A DNA stretch of 34,054 nucleotides from an uncultured beta proteobacterium (GTDB lineage: Bacteria > Pseudomonadota > Gammaproteobacteria > Burkholderiales > Burkholderiaceae_C): NCBI GenBank assembly GCA_903856025.1, contig CAIOAQ010000275.1, positions 1 to 34,054 of the forward strand, given 5' to 3'. The translations under genes were made by a program, and so were the position numbers. Positions 28,301 to 34,054 of this stretch are shown piece by piece. Position 1 is the stretch's first letter; each line of letters opens with the position of its first letter. The notes under the pieces are model-generated. The model was not told where the DNA came from. It saw nothing but the letters and a program-made list of their open reading frames with translations, and made no database searches.

Positions 28301-28759
28301 ATCACGCGTTTCCTTCAGTGGGGCCGTCGCCACGTAGGCATTTGCCGCGTCAAGCCCCTGCGTTTTACGCAGCAGCTCGACTTGTCTGGAAATGGCGATG
28401 CGTTGATGGATCACCTCGTTCAACCGCGTGATGCGCGCTTGCTGGCCCGAGTTGTCGGATGTGAGTTGTTTGACTTTCTGCAGTGCAGCCTCCCGGCTCA
28501 GGAGTGTGGCATCGCGCTCCACAAGTTGCGCAGCATCACCTGTAATCCTGAAGCTCTGCGTATTGAATTCGATTTGCAGCGTGTCATTTTTGATGCGGGC
28601 AAGGCCATCAAGCACCTGATGCGTATGGGCAACCCGGTCGGCAGCATCCGCCGCATCTCTTGCCACTGTCCAAGTGGCAGTGGCGATGCCTACCACCACC
28701 AGCACGGCGATGGCAAACGCGACCAGTACCTTGGTTTCAAAACTGAAGTGGGACTTCAT
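25391..28759 (-). CDS. CHASE3-PAS-PAS-GAF-GGDEF-EAL c-di-GMP signalling protein
   Basis: The ATG at 28759 has AGAGG just upstream; an alternative ATG at 28771 is four codons longer. In the 1122-residue protein: membrane helix (~11-30), CHASE3-like periplasmic domain (~35-175), second helix (~185-206), two PAS domains (~225-345, ~372-485), GAF (~525-675), GGDEF (~690-845) and EAL (~865-1110). The GGDEF active-site loop is RGNEF (769-773), so cyclase activity is doubtful. The EAL domain reads EGL at 895-897 but keeps ELEITES, DDFGTGYSSL, KIDQSF and VAEGVE, so phosphodiesterase activity is likely. It is expected to lower c-di-GMP in response to an extracytoplasmic and a cytoplasmic signal. Confidence 0.95.
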   Translation of the reverse strand: MKSHFSFETKVLVAFAIAVLVVVGIATATWTVARDAADAADRVAHTHQVLDGLARIKNDTLQIEFNTQSFRITGDAAQLVERDATLLSREAALQKVKQLTSDNSGQQARITRLNEVIHQRIAISRQVELLRKTQGLDAANAYVATAPLKETRDRTYRLLRELEDEERQLLETRGTQQLRARQAMVTSGALVATLLVLLLAATYALIRRQFQETEASRRALANNEESLSTTLYSIGDGVLATDTQGRVTRMNPVAEALTGWSIAQALGHPVEEVFRIIHEQTREPAVIPVTTVLATGTVQELANHTLLIARDGREHPIADSAAPIRDTARQLTGVVLVFRDVTTERRARQLIREQNELLERRVDERTLQLQASEGHLRSVISNAPALIAYVDAQQRYVYVNQQYQERFAPERSDITGCTVCEILGPERYAIASPLIVKVLQGDAQSYDWQPFPGVWQVINYLPKRDDQDQVTGYYVLGSDITERKRAEEEIATLNAELTVHVRQLEHLSRGLKTLSAGNRAMLRASDEMTLLETMCRAIVSAGGYGMAVVWYRMHDASSSLWPMAECGYSQGLTALRGLKVSWADNERGQGAAATAVRTGQASVASDMLSDANYAPWRSFLSGNSSAMACPLRIGNEVIGALAIYHDEKNAFAQDEINLLTESADDLAFGIATLRARAQQQQTQEAMHRLTRYDVLTGLPNETQFAEILATAIETGQRLDQPFAVLQANMAQLSDINDTLGFGQGDQMLREFATRLGSAVPASSTVARLRGNEFAILLPNSGEAAAIDMVHRLSEQLTQPFQIADISLDVTAKAGISLFPGHGSTPHDLFRHVDLAIHQAKKKGLDYVIFDPARNQDQSHRLNMAGELRRAIEVGDLALYLQPKVEMATGRVCGAEGLVRWRHAERGLIMPGEFIGLAEHTGLIKPLTEWVIETGLRLNHAWAREGCALPIAVNLSARNLRDPNLLAKVRQLQAAWEVPHGMFELEITESTVMDDAEFSLQVLHGLRDTGIALYIDDFGTGYSSLGYLQRLPVAYIKIDQSFVFGMSTSDASAVIVRSTIDLAHDLGRKVVAEGVETQQHWNQLAAFGCDIAQGYFLARPMPAEDFQNWVKQFHAPVTMPPDA

Positions 28760-28767
28760 GTGGCCTC

Positions 28768-28974
28768 TCATTGAACATGCATCTTGATGTTTTTGTTCTC
28801 GGACATTCTGCTATTTGCCATTGTCCGCGTGAGCTTCAACCGTTTCAACGACATGGGGATTTCCAGGCCAAGCGGCCCCTGGTGCGAGGAAAAACATGAG
28901 GCATTGGTAGAAATCGCCATGACAAAACTTGCAAACATCCACGCTAGGGGCTTGCCGTTCAATTTGCCCAGCAA
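28768..28974 (-). CDS. Possible small exported protein upstream of the GGDEF/EAL gene
   Basis: This 68-codon frame starts with TTG at 28974, four bases after a perfect AAGGAG (28984-28979), and its TGA overlaps an ATG of the GGDEF/EAL gene (ATGA). Residues 10-26 (LAWMFASFVMAISTNAS) resemble a signal peptide; the rest is short, basic and of no known family. The arrangement suggests a translated leader or a small partner of the sensor protein. It could equally be chance, since the ribosome site is close to a rare start codon. Confidence 0.35.
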   Translation of the reverse strand: MLGKLNGKPLAWMFASFVMAISTNASCFSSHQGPLGLEIPMSLKRLKLTRTMANSRMSENKNIKMHVQ

Positions 28975-28988
28975 GAAGCTCCTTATTT

Positions 28989-29014
28989 CATAGCCATCAT
29001 TCGCCGATGCTATG
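28989..29014 (-). promoter_or_regulatory. Hairpin upstream of the small ORF and GGDEF/EAL gene
   Basis: CATAGC and GCTATG flank a short loop, and CATC/GATG inside extend the pairing to about 9 bp with one bulge. It sits 4 bp before the AAGGAG of the small ORF, where a hairpin could influence translation. The rest of the gap, 29015-29042, shows nothing more. Confidence 0.35.
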
Positions 29015-29042
29015 AGGCTGACAACGTTTCAAATTCTTTTGA

Positions 29043-29086
29043 TTGACAATTTATATTGAAAAATTTAACTGTATCGTTAAAATTTC
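29043..29086 (+). promoter_or_regulatory. Promoter and AT-rich palindrome before the DUF4143 ATPase
   Basis: TTGACA at 29043-29048 is a perfect -35; TTTAAC at 29064-29069 is a modest -10. An imperfect palindrome at 29058-29086 (GAAAAATTTAAC, six bases, GTTAAAATTTC) overlaps the -10, a good position for repression. No clear ribosome site lies between it and the ATG at 29091, so translation may be weak or near-leaderless. Confidence 0.5.
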
Positions 29087-29090
29087 AATA

Positions 29091-30266
29091 ATGATAAGTC
29101 GTCAATTCGAATCCACTGTTCGCCAAAAGCTCCTGCAAATCCCTGCAGTCGTGTTGCTGGGGCCGCGCCAGGTGGGCAAAACCACCTTGGCCCGCACCCT
29201 TGCCGCAGACTGGCCGGGCGGCGCGGTGTACCTGGACCTGGAGCGCCCTGCCGACCGCTTGCGGCTGGAAGATGCCGACACCTACCTGCGCGCCCAGCAG
29301 GGCAAGCTGGTGATACTGGATGAGATCCACCGCGCGCCCGGTGTGTTTGAAGTCTTGCGCGGCATCATCGACGACAACCGGCTGGCGGGCATTCGCGACG
29401 GGCAGTTTTTGCTGCTGGGTTCGGCGGCGCTGGATTTGATGCGCCAAAGCAGCGAAACCCTGGCCGGGCGCGTGGCGTATGTCGACATGGCCCCCATCAA
29501 CACCGCTGAGGCTGGCGCAGCGGGCATGGCCGACAACGCCTTATGGCTGCGCGGCGGTTTTCCTGACAGCCTGCTGGCGGCTGACGACACCCAAAGCCTG
29601 GACTGGCGGCGCGACTTTATCCGTAGCTACCTGGAGCGCGACGTGCCCATGTTCGCACCGCGCCTGCCAGCCGAAACCATTGGCCGCCTGTGGACCATGC
29701 TGGCGCACAACCAGGGCAGCGTGCTGAATCAGGCGCGTATCGCCAGCGCGCTGGGCGTGGCCAACCCGACCATCGACCGCTATATTGACCTGCTGGTGGA
29801 TTTGCAACTGGTGCGCCGCCTGCGCCCGTGGGGCGGCAACCTGGGCAAGCGCCTGGTGAAGTCGCCCAAGGTGTATGTGCGCGACAGCGGCCTGCTGCAC
29901 GGTCTGCTGGAGCTGAAAACCCTGAACGACCTGTTGGGCCACCCGGTGTGCGGCTTGAGCTTTGAGGGTCATTGCATCGAGAACCTGATCCAGGCCGCTG
30001 GCACCCGCCGCGTGCCGTACTTTTATCGAACCCAGGTGGGCGCAGAAATCGACCTGGTGTTGGAGCAAGGTGGCAAACCCGAGATAGCGATTGAGATGAA
30101 GCGCTCCATGGCACCCAGCCCGGAAAAGGGCTTCGCCATCGCCTGCGACGACCTGCAGATTACGCAGCGCTACGTGGTGTACCCAGGGCTTGAGCGCATC
30201 CCCCTGCGCCATGGCGCGCAGGCGATTGGCTTGCGGGAACTGGTGGCGTTGTTGGCACAGGACTAA
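29091..30266 (+). CDS. AAA ATPase with C-terminal DUF4143 nuclease-like domain
   Basis: The ATG at 29091 (391 residues) is preferred over an in-frame TTG at 29043 that lies in the promoter. Walker A is GPRQVGKTT (24-32) and Walker B is LVILDEIH (73-80). A winged-helix-like segment (~205-245) precedes the DUF4143 part, which ends in a PD-(D/E)xK-like pattern: AEIDLVL (Asp321), then IAIEMKRS (Glu335, Lys337). Proteins of this family are widespread in bacteria and archaea, often single genes in accessory regions. Their role is unsettled, and defence or mobile-element links are plausible. It is high in GC, like its neighbours, apart from the AT-rich promoter. Confidence 0.9.
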   Translation: MISRQFESTVRQKLLQIPAVVLLGPRQVGKTTLARTLAADWPGGAVYLDLERPADRLRLEDADTYLRAQQGKLVILDEIHRAPGVFEVLRGIIDDNRLAGIRDGQFLLLGSAALDLMRQSSETLAGRVAYVDMAPINTAEAGAAGMADNALWLRGGFPDSLLAADDTQSLDWRRDFIRSYLERDVPMFAPRLPAETIGRLWTMLAHNQGSVLNQARIASALGVANPTIDRYIDLLVDLQLVRRLRPWGGNLGKRLVKSPKVYVRDSGLLHGLLELKTLNDLLGHPVCGLSFEGHCIENLIQAAGTRRVPYFYRTQVGAEIDLVLEQGGKPEIAIEMKRSMAPSPEKGFAIACDDLQITQRYVVYPGLERIPLRHGAQAIGLRELVALLAQD

Positions 30267-30283
30267 TGCGCAAAATATACATC

Positions 30284-30314
30284 TAGCCCTCGTGGAATAA
30301 GCGAAAACAGCTAT
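30284..30314 (+). repeat. 31-bp dispersed repeat, copy after the DUF4143 gene
   Basis: TAGCCCTCGT, 15 variable bases, AGCTAT, then AAAACAAGGAG. It starts 17 bp past the ATPase stop, in the same orientation as that gene. It lies between two converging genes. Confidence 0.8.
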
Positions 30315-30362
30315 AAAACAAGGAGCAAGTGAGTTGTTCTACAGCCTGTCTGCTTGACCCCT

Positions 30363-30953
30363 TCAGCGGGCCTTCGGCACAAAACCAATCGTCAGCCCCT
30401 CGCGGGTCACCGTGATGCTGCCCGGCTGCATGCCCAGGGCATCGGGCAGCGCCAGGTCTTGCGGGCGCAGGGTGTGCAGCACCACTTCCAGCAACGAGTG
30501 CTCGGCCAGCGCGGGGGCATACAGGTTGAGCAGCGCCACCACACCAGGCTGCAGGCTGGGGAACTGCAGGCGCACCAAGCGCAACTGGTGCGCGCGCACC
30601 GTGCGGTCGGTGGCCTCGTAACGCAGCGCAAACTCCACATCCAGCGTGCCCTGCTGGCTGCGCTGCAGCGCCGGGCCCACTGCGGTCACCACCATCTCGG
30701 CCCCCAATCGGTTGAGTGCGGGCAGCAGGCGCAGCTTGGGTGCCTGCACGTCTAGGTTCATCAGTCCCTGCACCGGGTAGCGCAACGGGAAACGCTGCGC
30801 CACGGCCGCCTGCAGCTGCGCGGCAGACACCTCGTAGTGCGGCAGTGCCAGCGGCGGGTCTTCGGGCTCGGCGGTGGCAGGCTGTGCCCAGGCCAGCCGG
30901 GTCAGCGGCAGGCCCAGGGCGAAGGGGAGGGGGAGAAAGTGGCGGCGGCGCAT
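30363..30953 (-). CDS. DUF1439 (YceB-like) exported protein
   Basis: This 196-residue protein has an N-terminal signal peptide (about 1-23, ending AWA, without a lipobox Cys), then a DUF1439-like fold: AQLQAAVAQRFPLRYPVQGLMNLDVQAP, an amphipathic strand set, and a C-terminal LGMQPGSITVTREGLTIGF matching the closing strand of E. coli YceB. AAGGA precedes the ATG. YceB is a lipoprotein of unknown function; this homologue is predicted soluble in the periplasm. The double Arg at the N terminus does not make a convincing Tat motif. Confidence 0.8.
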   Translation of the reverse strand: MRRRHFLPLPFALGLPLTRLAWAQPATAEPEDPPLALPHYEVSAAQLQAAVAQRFPLRYPVQGLMNLDVQAPKLRLLPALNRLGAEMVVTAVGPALQRSQQGTLDVEFALRYEATDRTVRAHQLRLVRLQFPSLQPGVVALLNLYAPALAEHSLLEVVLHTLRPQDLALPDALGMQPGSITVTREGLTIGFVPKAR

Positions 30954-31041
30954 TCAGGGAGTCCTTGGATGAATGCATTGTGCGCCGGGGAGGTAAACGC
31001 TTGGCACCTCAGGGCTAAAGTCTTCATGAAAAATAGGTCCA

Positions 31042-31072
31042 TAGCCCTCGTGAATATTGGGTTTATAGCTAT
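31042..31072 (+). repeat. 31-bp dispersed repeat, copy between Fic and DUF1439 genes
   Basis: TAGCCCTCGT, 15 variable bases, AGCTAT. The flanking A at 31041 extends the complementary ends to ATAGC/GCTAT. It lies 39 bp beyond the leftward Fic gene stop. Confidence 0.8.
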
Positions 31073-31111
31073 GACTTGTGTAGTGGCTAAAAAAAATCAA
31101 ACGGTGTGCAC

Positions 31112-32347
31112 TCAGGGCTTGAGCGCAGGCTGCTCCCAGCCGGGCACGTTCACGGCGTAGCGCGTGGCCTTGCCCACGCCTTCTACGCGCAGCAAACCGT
31201 TGGCAGCCAGGTCGGCCAGGTCGCGCGTGGCGGTGGCTTTGGAGGTGCCGGTGATCCTGGCGTACTTCTCGTTGGTCATGCCGCCCAAAAATCCGCCACC
31301 CGAGCGCACATGCCCGGCGTCCAGCAAGCGATCCAGCACCTTGCTTTGGCGTGGGTTGATATGGCATTGCGCCGCCCGCAGTCGGAACTGCGCCTTTTCA
31401 GTGGCATCCAGCACCACGGCCTGACTGGCGATGCACGCTTGGGTAAACGCCTGCACAAACCATTGCACCCACGGCGTGACATCTATCGATGTCGCCTCGG
31501 GCGCAATGCCGCGCAGGCGCTGCGCATGGTTGAGCGCGTCGTAATACTTGGTGCGGGTCTTCAGCATCTGGTGGGCCATGCCGTACACACGCACCAGCGC
31601 CGGGTTGGTCTGGGGGTCTTGCGCGTGCATGTCCTGCGCCAGCCCCATGTCGGCCAGGGCGCGACCCAGGCGACCGTTGCCGTCTTCAAACGGGTGGATG
31701 GACTCAAACCACAGGTGCACCAGCGCCGCTCGTGCAATGCCGTTGATGGCGGTGGCTTCGCGTGGGGGCCGGGTGCTCTCAAACCATGCCAGAAACTTGT
31801 CCATGTGCGCAGCCACCTGCGCCGATGGCGGTGCCTCGTAGTGCACCACCTCTCGCCCCAGCGCACCGCTGACGATCTGCATGGCATCGGCATGGTCGCG
31901 CACGCGCCCCACGGCAATGCGCGCTATGCCCGACGTGCCCCCCGGAAACAGCGCCGACTGCCAGCGACACAGCCTGTCCAAATCCAGCGCCGTGCTGTGG
32001 TTGGCCAGCGCGTCTTGCATCACCTGCACCAGACCCTCTACCGAGCGGTCAGAGCCCGGCGCATCGGCCAACTGAAGCCGGTGCGCCACGGACGAGCGCA
32101 AGGATTCCAGGTTGAGCTGCTCGCCCTCAATGGCGGCGGTGGCCAGCGCCTCTTGCACCCACAGCTCGCGCTGCACCGCGTTGGCCTGCTCCAGCCCAAT
32201 GGCGCCCAACAAACCCAGCAACCGGCCCTGCTCCAGCCGGGCTTGATCCAGCGCTGCAGCCAGCGCGCCAGTGTCAAACGTCAACTGCGGCCATGCGCTG
32301 TGCTGCCAGATGTAACGTGGGGGTGTGGGCTGGTTTGGGGTGGGCAT
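31112..32347 (-). CDS. Fic family protein with DUF4172 and winged-helix domains
   Basis: The ATG at 32347 (411 residues) is preferred over a TTG at 32365. The N terminus (RYIWQHSAWPQLTFD) is the DUF4172 signature, followed by a class II inhibitory helix motif, TAAIEG, at 70-75 (T-x-x-x-E-G). The Fic active-site loop HPFEDGNGRLGRA has catalytic His218 and is intact. Fic proteins transfer AMP (or other nucleotides) from NTPs to target hydroxyls; here the Glu74 helix would hold the enzyme inactive until displaced. The C terminus (~335-400) is a winged helix (YARITGTSKATATRDLADL), so it may bind DNA and regulate its own transcription. It is divergent from a toxin-antitoxin pair. Confidence 0.93.
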   Translation of the reverse strand: MPTPNQPTPPRYIWQHSAWPQLTFDTGALAAALDQARLEQGRLLGLLGAIGLEQANAVQRELWVQEALATAAIEGEQLNLESLRSSVAHRLQLADAPGSDRSVEGLVQVMQDALANHSTALDLDRLCRWQSALFPGGTSGIARIAVGRVRDHADAMQIVSGALGREVVHYEAPPSAQVAAHMDKFLAWFESTRPPREATAINGIARAALVHLWFESIHPFEDGNGRLGRALADMGLAQDMHAQDPQTNPALVRVYGMAHQMLKTRTKYYDALNHAQRLRGIAPEATSIDVTPWVQWFVQAFTQACIASQAVVLDATEKAQFRLRAAQCHINPRQSKVLDRLLDAGHVRSGGGFLGGMTNEKYARITGTSKATATRDLADLAANGLLRVEGVGKATRYAVNVPGWEQPALKP

Positions 32348-32431
32348 GAGGCGTATTTTAAGCAATACGGCTCAAAAAGTGAGGTGTATTCATGAAAATG
32401 CGGTTCAACAAAGATACCGAGTAGGCAACAT

Positions 32432-32449
32432 GTAGCACGAAAGTGCTAC
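32432..32449 (+). promoter_or_regulatory. Perfect palindromic operator before the antitoxin gene
   Basis: GTAGCAC-GAAA-GTGCTAC is a perfect 7-bp inverted repeat, 28 bp upstream of the antitoxin ATG, beyond the GGAG ribosome site at 32466-32469. RHH antitoxins normally autoregulate at such palindromes, so this is the likely binding site. The same intergenic region also serves the divergent Fic gene. Confidence 0.65.
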
Positions 32450-32477
32450 CATTTCCTCTCCACTTGGAGATCGCAGC

Positions 32478-32762
32478 ATGTCCACAACCACCATCCGAAT
32501 TGAAGACGACCTCAAAGCCCGTGTAGCCGCCGCCGCACAGCACGCTGGCAAAACCGCCCATGCCTTCATTCTGGATGCGATCTCGCAAACCGTGGAGCAA
32601 GTGGAGCTGGACAATGCCTTCAACGCAGTGGCCGACCAGCGCTGGGCCACCATTCAAGCCAGCGGCAAAACCGTACCATGGGACGACGCAAAAGCCTACC
32701 TCGCCGCGCGGGCGAATGGCGAACCCACCCGCAAGCCCGCCGCCCGCAAATTGGCCAAATGA
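32478..32762 (+). CDS. Ribbon-helix-helix antitoxin (type II TA)
   Basis: In this 94-residue protein, residues 1-45 (TTTIRIEDDLKARVAAAAQHA, then a second helix) are a CopG/ParD-like ribbon-helix-helix DNA-binding domain. The acidic-to-basic tail (VELDNAFNAVADQRW and a KPAARK end) would wrap the toxin. Its stop overlaps the toxin start by 4 bp (ATGA), a standard toxin-antitoxin layout. Confidence 0.9.
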   Translation: MSTTTIRIEDDLKARVAAAAQHAGKTAHAFILDAISQTVEQVELDNAFNAVADQRWATIQASGKTVPWDDAKAYLAARANGEPTRKPAARKLAK

Positions 32763-33076
32763 CCCGGCGCGTGACCCGCATCGAGCTGGCGCCGGAAGTC
32801 TTTGACGACTTCGACCGTTTTTTCGAGCACATCGCCCAGTTCGACCCAGCCTCTGCGCCCCAGCGCATTGGCGACATTCTGGAAGCTATCCAGATACTGA
32901 CCCACAGCCCCCAAATCGGGCGGCCCGTGAAAGACGGCAAGCGCGAACTCGTCATCGGCCGCGCCACGCGTGGCCATGTGGCGCTGTACCGCTATGTGGC
33001 GGCGATTGACACGGTGTTTGTGCTGGCGGTGCGGGCGCAGCGGGAGGATGGGGTTAAGCGTGAAAGTGGGGTGTAA
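32759..33076 (+). CDS. ParE/RelE-family toxin
   Basis: The ATG at 32759 overlaps the antitoxin stop and gives 105 residues. The sequence follows the ParE fold: TRIELAPEVFDDFDRFFEHI helices, then IGRPVKDGKRELVIG and HVALYRYVAAIDTVFVLAVRAQRE strands. It is expected to poison gyrase (ParE) or cut mRNA at the ribosome (RelE); the sequence does not decide which, but the strand motifs look more ParE-like. The TAA stop is the first three bases of a copy of the 31-bp repeat. Confidence 0.9.
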   Translation: MTRRVTRIELAPEVFDDFDRFFEHIAQFDPASAPQRIGDILEAIQILTHSPQIGRPVKDGKRELVIGRATRGHVALYRYVAAIDTVFVLAVRAQREDGVKRESGV

Positions 33077-33104
33077 CCCCCGTGGAATGTTCGCAAGCAG
33101 TTAT
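33074..33104 (+). repeat. 31-bp dispersed repeat, diverged copy at the toxin stop
   Basis: TAACCCCCGT, 15 variable bases, AGTTAT, then an A-run. It has the same spacing as the other five copies, with two substitutions in the first block and one in the last. It supplies the TAA stop codon of the ParE gene. Confidence 0.7.
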
Positions 33105-33126
33105 AAAAAACGTAGCGGAAAAGGCT

Positions 33127-33342
33127 TCAAATACCCTGCCACACAGTCTGCGTCTCCACCACCTCAATCAACCGCCCAGCGCTAAACCCCTGCGGGTAAA
33201 GGCTGTGTGGCTCTGCAGGGGTCGCTGGCGTGGTCGGCGAAAACATGCCGCTCGGGTCATGCAACAAATGCCGGTCATCGCGCAGCGCAATAAGCAGTTT
33301 TTCCAGCGAGATTTTCAGGAAGCCGCCAAACTTGCATTCTGA
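33127..33342 (-). pseudogene. Truncated 3' end of an unidentified gene
   Basis: On the minus strand the frame reads about 70 residues (from ECKFGGFLKISLEKLLIALR to VVETQTVWQGI) ending at TGA 33127-33129. It has coding-like composition but no start codon before an upstream in-frame TGA. It abuts the OLD-like gene, so the body of the gene seems to have been replaced by the acquired segment. The family is not recognised. The rightward ORF across it is a shadow. A short product from the internal Met is possible but unlikely. Confidence 0.45.
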
Positions 33343-33348
33343 GTAGTA

Positions 33349-34054
33349 TCAATCGCCATCAATGGCGGTGCTTCTGAATACTTCAAGGGCATTGATCAAG
33401 TTACGAAGATCTTCAGGAATGTCATCAACTAAAAAATGCGATGCCACTTGAACATCGCTGACTGAAATTGAAATGCTTGCCTGCAAACGTGTATTTAGAC
33501 GTGCCAAAACCTCTTTGCCCGGAACAATGGTTAGCCGTGAGTTTGGATCGTTCCAAATTTCTTCGAAATCTTCAAATGCTTTTTGAGTAACGGTAGCTGC
33601 ATCCAAATTGGGATGACTTCTCTTCGCCATATCTAGCTGTCGCGCTACGATTTGCGATAAAACTTCACTCTTTAACTCTGCCGTGATCTCCTCAAGAAGC
33701 AATGCAACGTCGGGGCATGGAGGTAATTCACCGCCAGTACGACGCGCCCTTTCAGCGAGTCGGGATTTCACCGCCTTGGTCAATACATTTGGACTTAGAA
33801 GATAGTTCTCAATTTCTTTGCACTTATGTATGTAGATGAGAGTTGCGTGCTTCTTTAGTTCGTTTGCTATCTGTTGAACGTCTTCTTTAGTGCGATAGTC
33901 TTTGTCAAGTACTACGGCTCTTGCCATTTTTGCGCCCACCGTCCCTCGTATTGCCTCAAATAATTTTGTTACCGGATGCCTCACAAGTAGTGTTACTGGG
34001 AAGGCTGGGTCTTGTTGGCTGTGAAGGTTTTCCTTATTCCCTAAACCGAGCCAA
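33349..34054 (-). CDS. OLD-like nuclease, TOPRIM C-terminal part (5' end outside window)
   Basis: The frame is open to the window edge, so the start is beyond 34054; the GTG at 33984 is internal. The visible part has a TOPRIM-like core: AVVLDKDYR (DxD, ~33898-33906), then KEIENYLLSP (~33787-33816), as in OLD-family ATP-dependent nucleases where an AAA domain would precede. A helical region and a C-terminal VASHFLVDDIPEDLRNLINAL follow. Base composition is visibly AT-richer and codon use less GC-biased than its neighbours, pointing to transfer. OLD-like proteins are often phage-defence effectors (Gabija GajA and retron-linked OLD are relatives); the rest of the system lies outside. A small CGCCAT-CA-ATGGCG hairpin overlaps the 3' end (33353-33366). 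Confidence 0.7.
   Translation of the reverse strand, partial: WLGLGNKENLHSQQDPAFPVTLLVRHPVTKLFEAIRGTVGAKMARAVVLDKDYRTKEDVQQIANELKKHATLIYIHKCKEIENYLLSPNVLTKAVKSRLAERARRTGGELPPCPDVALLLEEITAELKSEVLSQIVARQLDMAKRSHPNLDAATVTQKAFEDFEEIWNDPNSRLTIVPGKEVLARLNTRLQASISISVSDVQVASHFLVDDIPEDLRNLINALEVFRSTAIDGD

Noticed and set aside
25751-28774. Long rightward frames antisense to the GGDEF/EAL gene
   Set aside because: They mirror a 1122-residue gene with six recognisable domains; long antisense frames are expected in high-GC DNA.
28784-28993. 69-codon rightward frame in the gap before the ATPase
   Set aside because: It has no ribosome site, and the leftward frame in the same place has an AAGGAG and a coupled overlap.
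13519-33104. The 31-bp repeats as a CRISPR array
   Set aside because: Copies are single, kilobases apart, in both orientations and with variable cores; there are no spacers and no cas genes.
33082-33342. 86-codon rightward frame after the toxin
   Set aside because: The opposite strand carries a better coding-like frame, and this one begins inside a repeat with no ribosome site.
29091-34054. A complete prophage or integrative element
   Set aside because: No integrase, transposase, phage structural gene or attachment repeat is visible; the genes look like separate accessory modules.

Overview
The window looks like a chromosomal segment of a Gram-negative betaproteobacterium, most likely Comamonadaceae (Rhodoferax/Polaromonas/Curvibacter-like). 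The reasons are the protein families (a HutF/HutG histidine pathway, TrhO, a PA4780-like RIO kinase, RarD), generally high-GC coding DNA, outer-membrane and periplasmic proteins, and a dispersed 31-bp repeat (TAGCCCTCGT-N15-AGCTAT, six copies here) of a kind I associate with that family. The genus is an inference; no rRNA or tRNA gene is present to settle it.

Region 1 (1-8931) is the least ordinary part. A rightward set encodes the end of an outer-membrane beta-barrel, a FecR-domain/TPR/CsgG-like protein, and a secreted protein that starts with the missing second half of that CsgG-like domain and ends in a glycine-rich domain resembling the barrel of TbpB-type or Slam-dependent surface proteins. 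Converging on it is a leftward operon: CHASE2 adenylate cyclase, a small CsgG-like/TPR protein, and a 948-residue caspase-thioredoxin-TPR-CsgG fusion. Three related CsgG-like modules therefore sit in two facing gene sets. I infer an envelope sensing/surface-display system with cAMP output.

Region 2 (8979-17211) is a complete histidine-utilisation locus. The repressor hutC diverges from hutU-hutH-hutD-hutI-hutG-hutF, which converts histidine through urocanate, imidazolonepropionate, formiminoglutamate and formylglutamate to glutamate. The hut promoter has a HutC-like palindrome lying exactly between its -35 and -10 boxes. Four of the genes are linked by 4-bp ATGA overlaps. A 101-bp inverted-repeat element begins in the hutF stop codon.

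Region 3 (17212-28974) is mostly housekeeping or general metabolism: a GST, TrhO tRNA hydroxylase, RIO kinase, RarD permease, AhpD-like protein with a possible CsoR-type operator, a DMT permease divergent from an AraC regulator, a DTW tRNA-modification enzyme with a small zinc-ribbon protein, a VOC protein, and a CHASE3-PAS-PAS-GAF-GGDEF-EAL c-di-GMP protein preceded by a possible small exported ORF.

Region 4 (29043-34054) is accessory: a DUF4143 ATPase, a YceB-like DUF1439 protein, a Fic AMPylase carrying its own inhibitory motif, a RHH/ParE toxin-antitoxin pair with a perfect operator palindrome, a truncated gene tail, and at the edge the TOPRIM end of an AT-richer OLD-like nuclease that looks acquired. 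Repeats of the 31-bp family cluster here.
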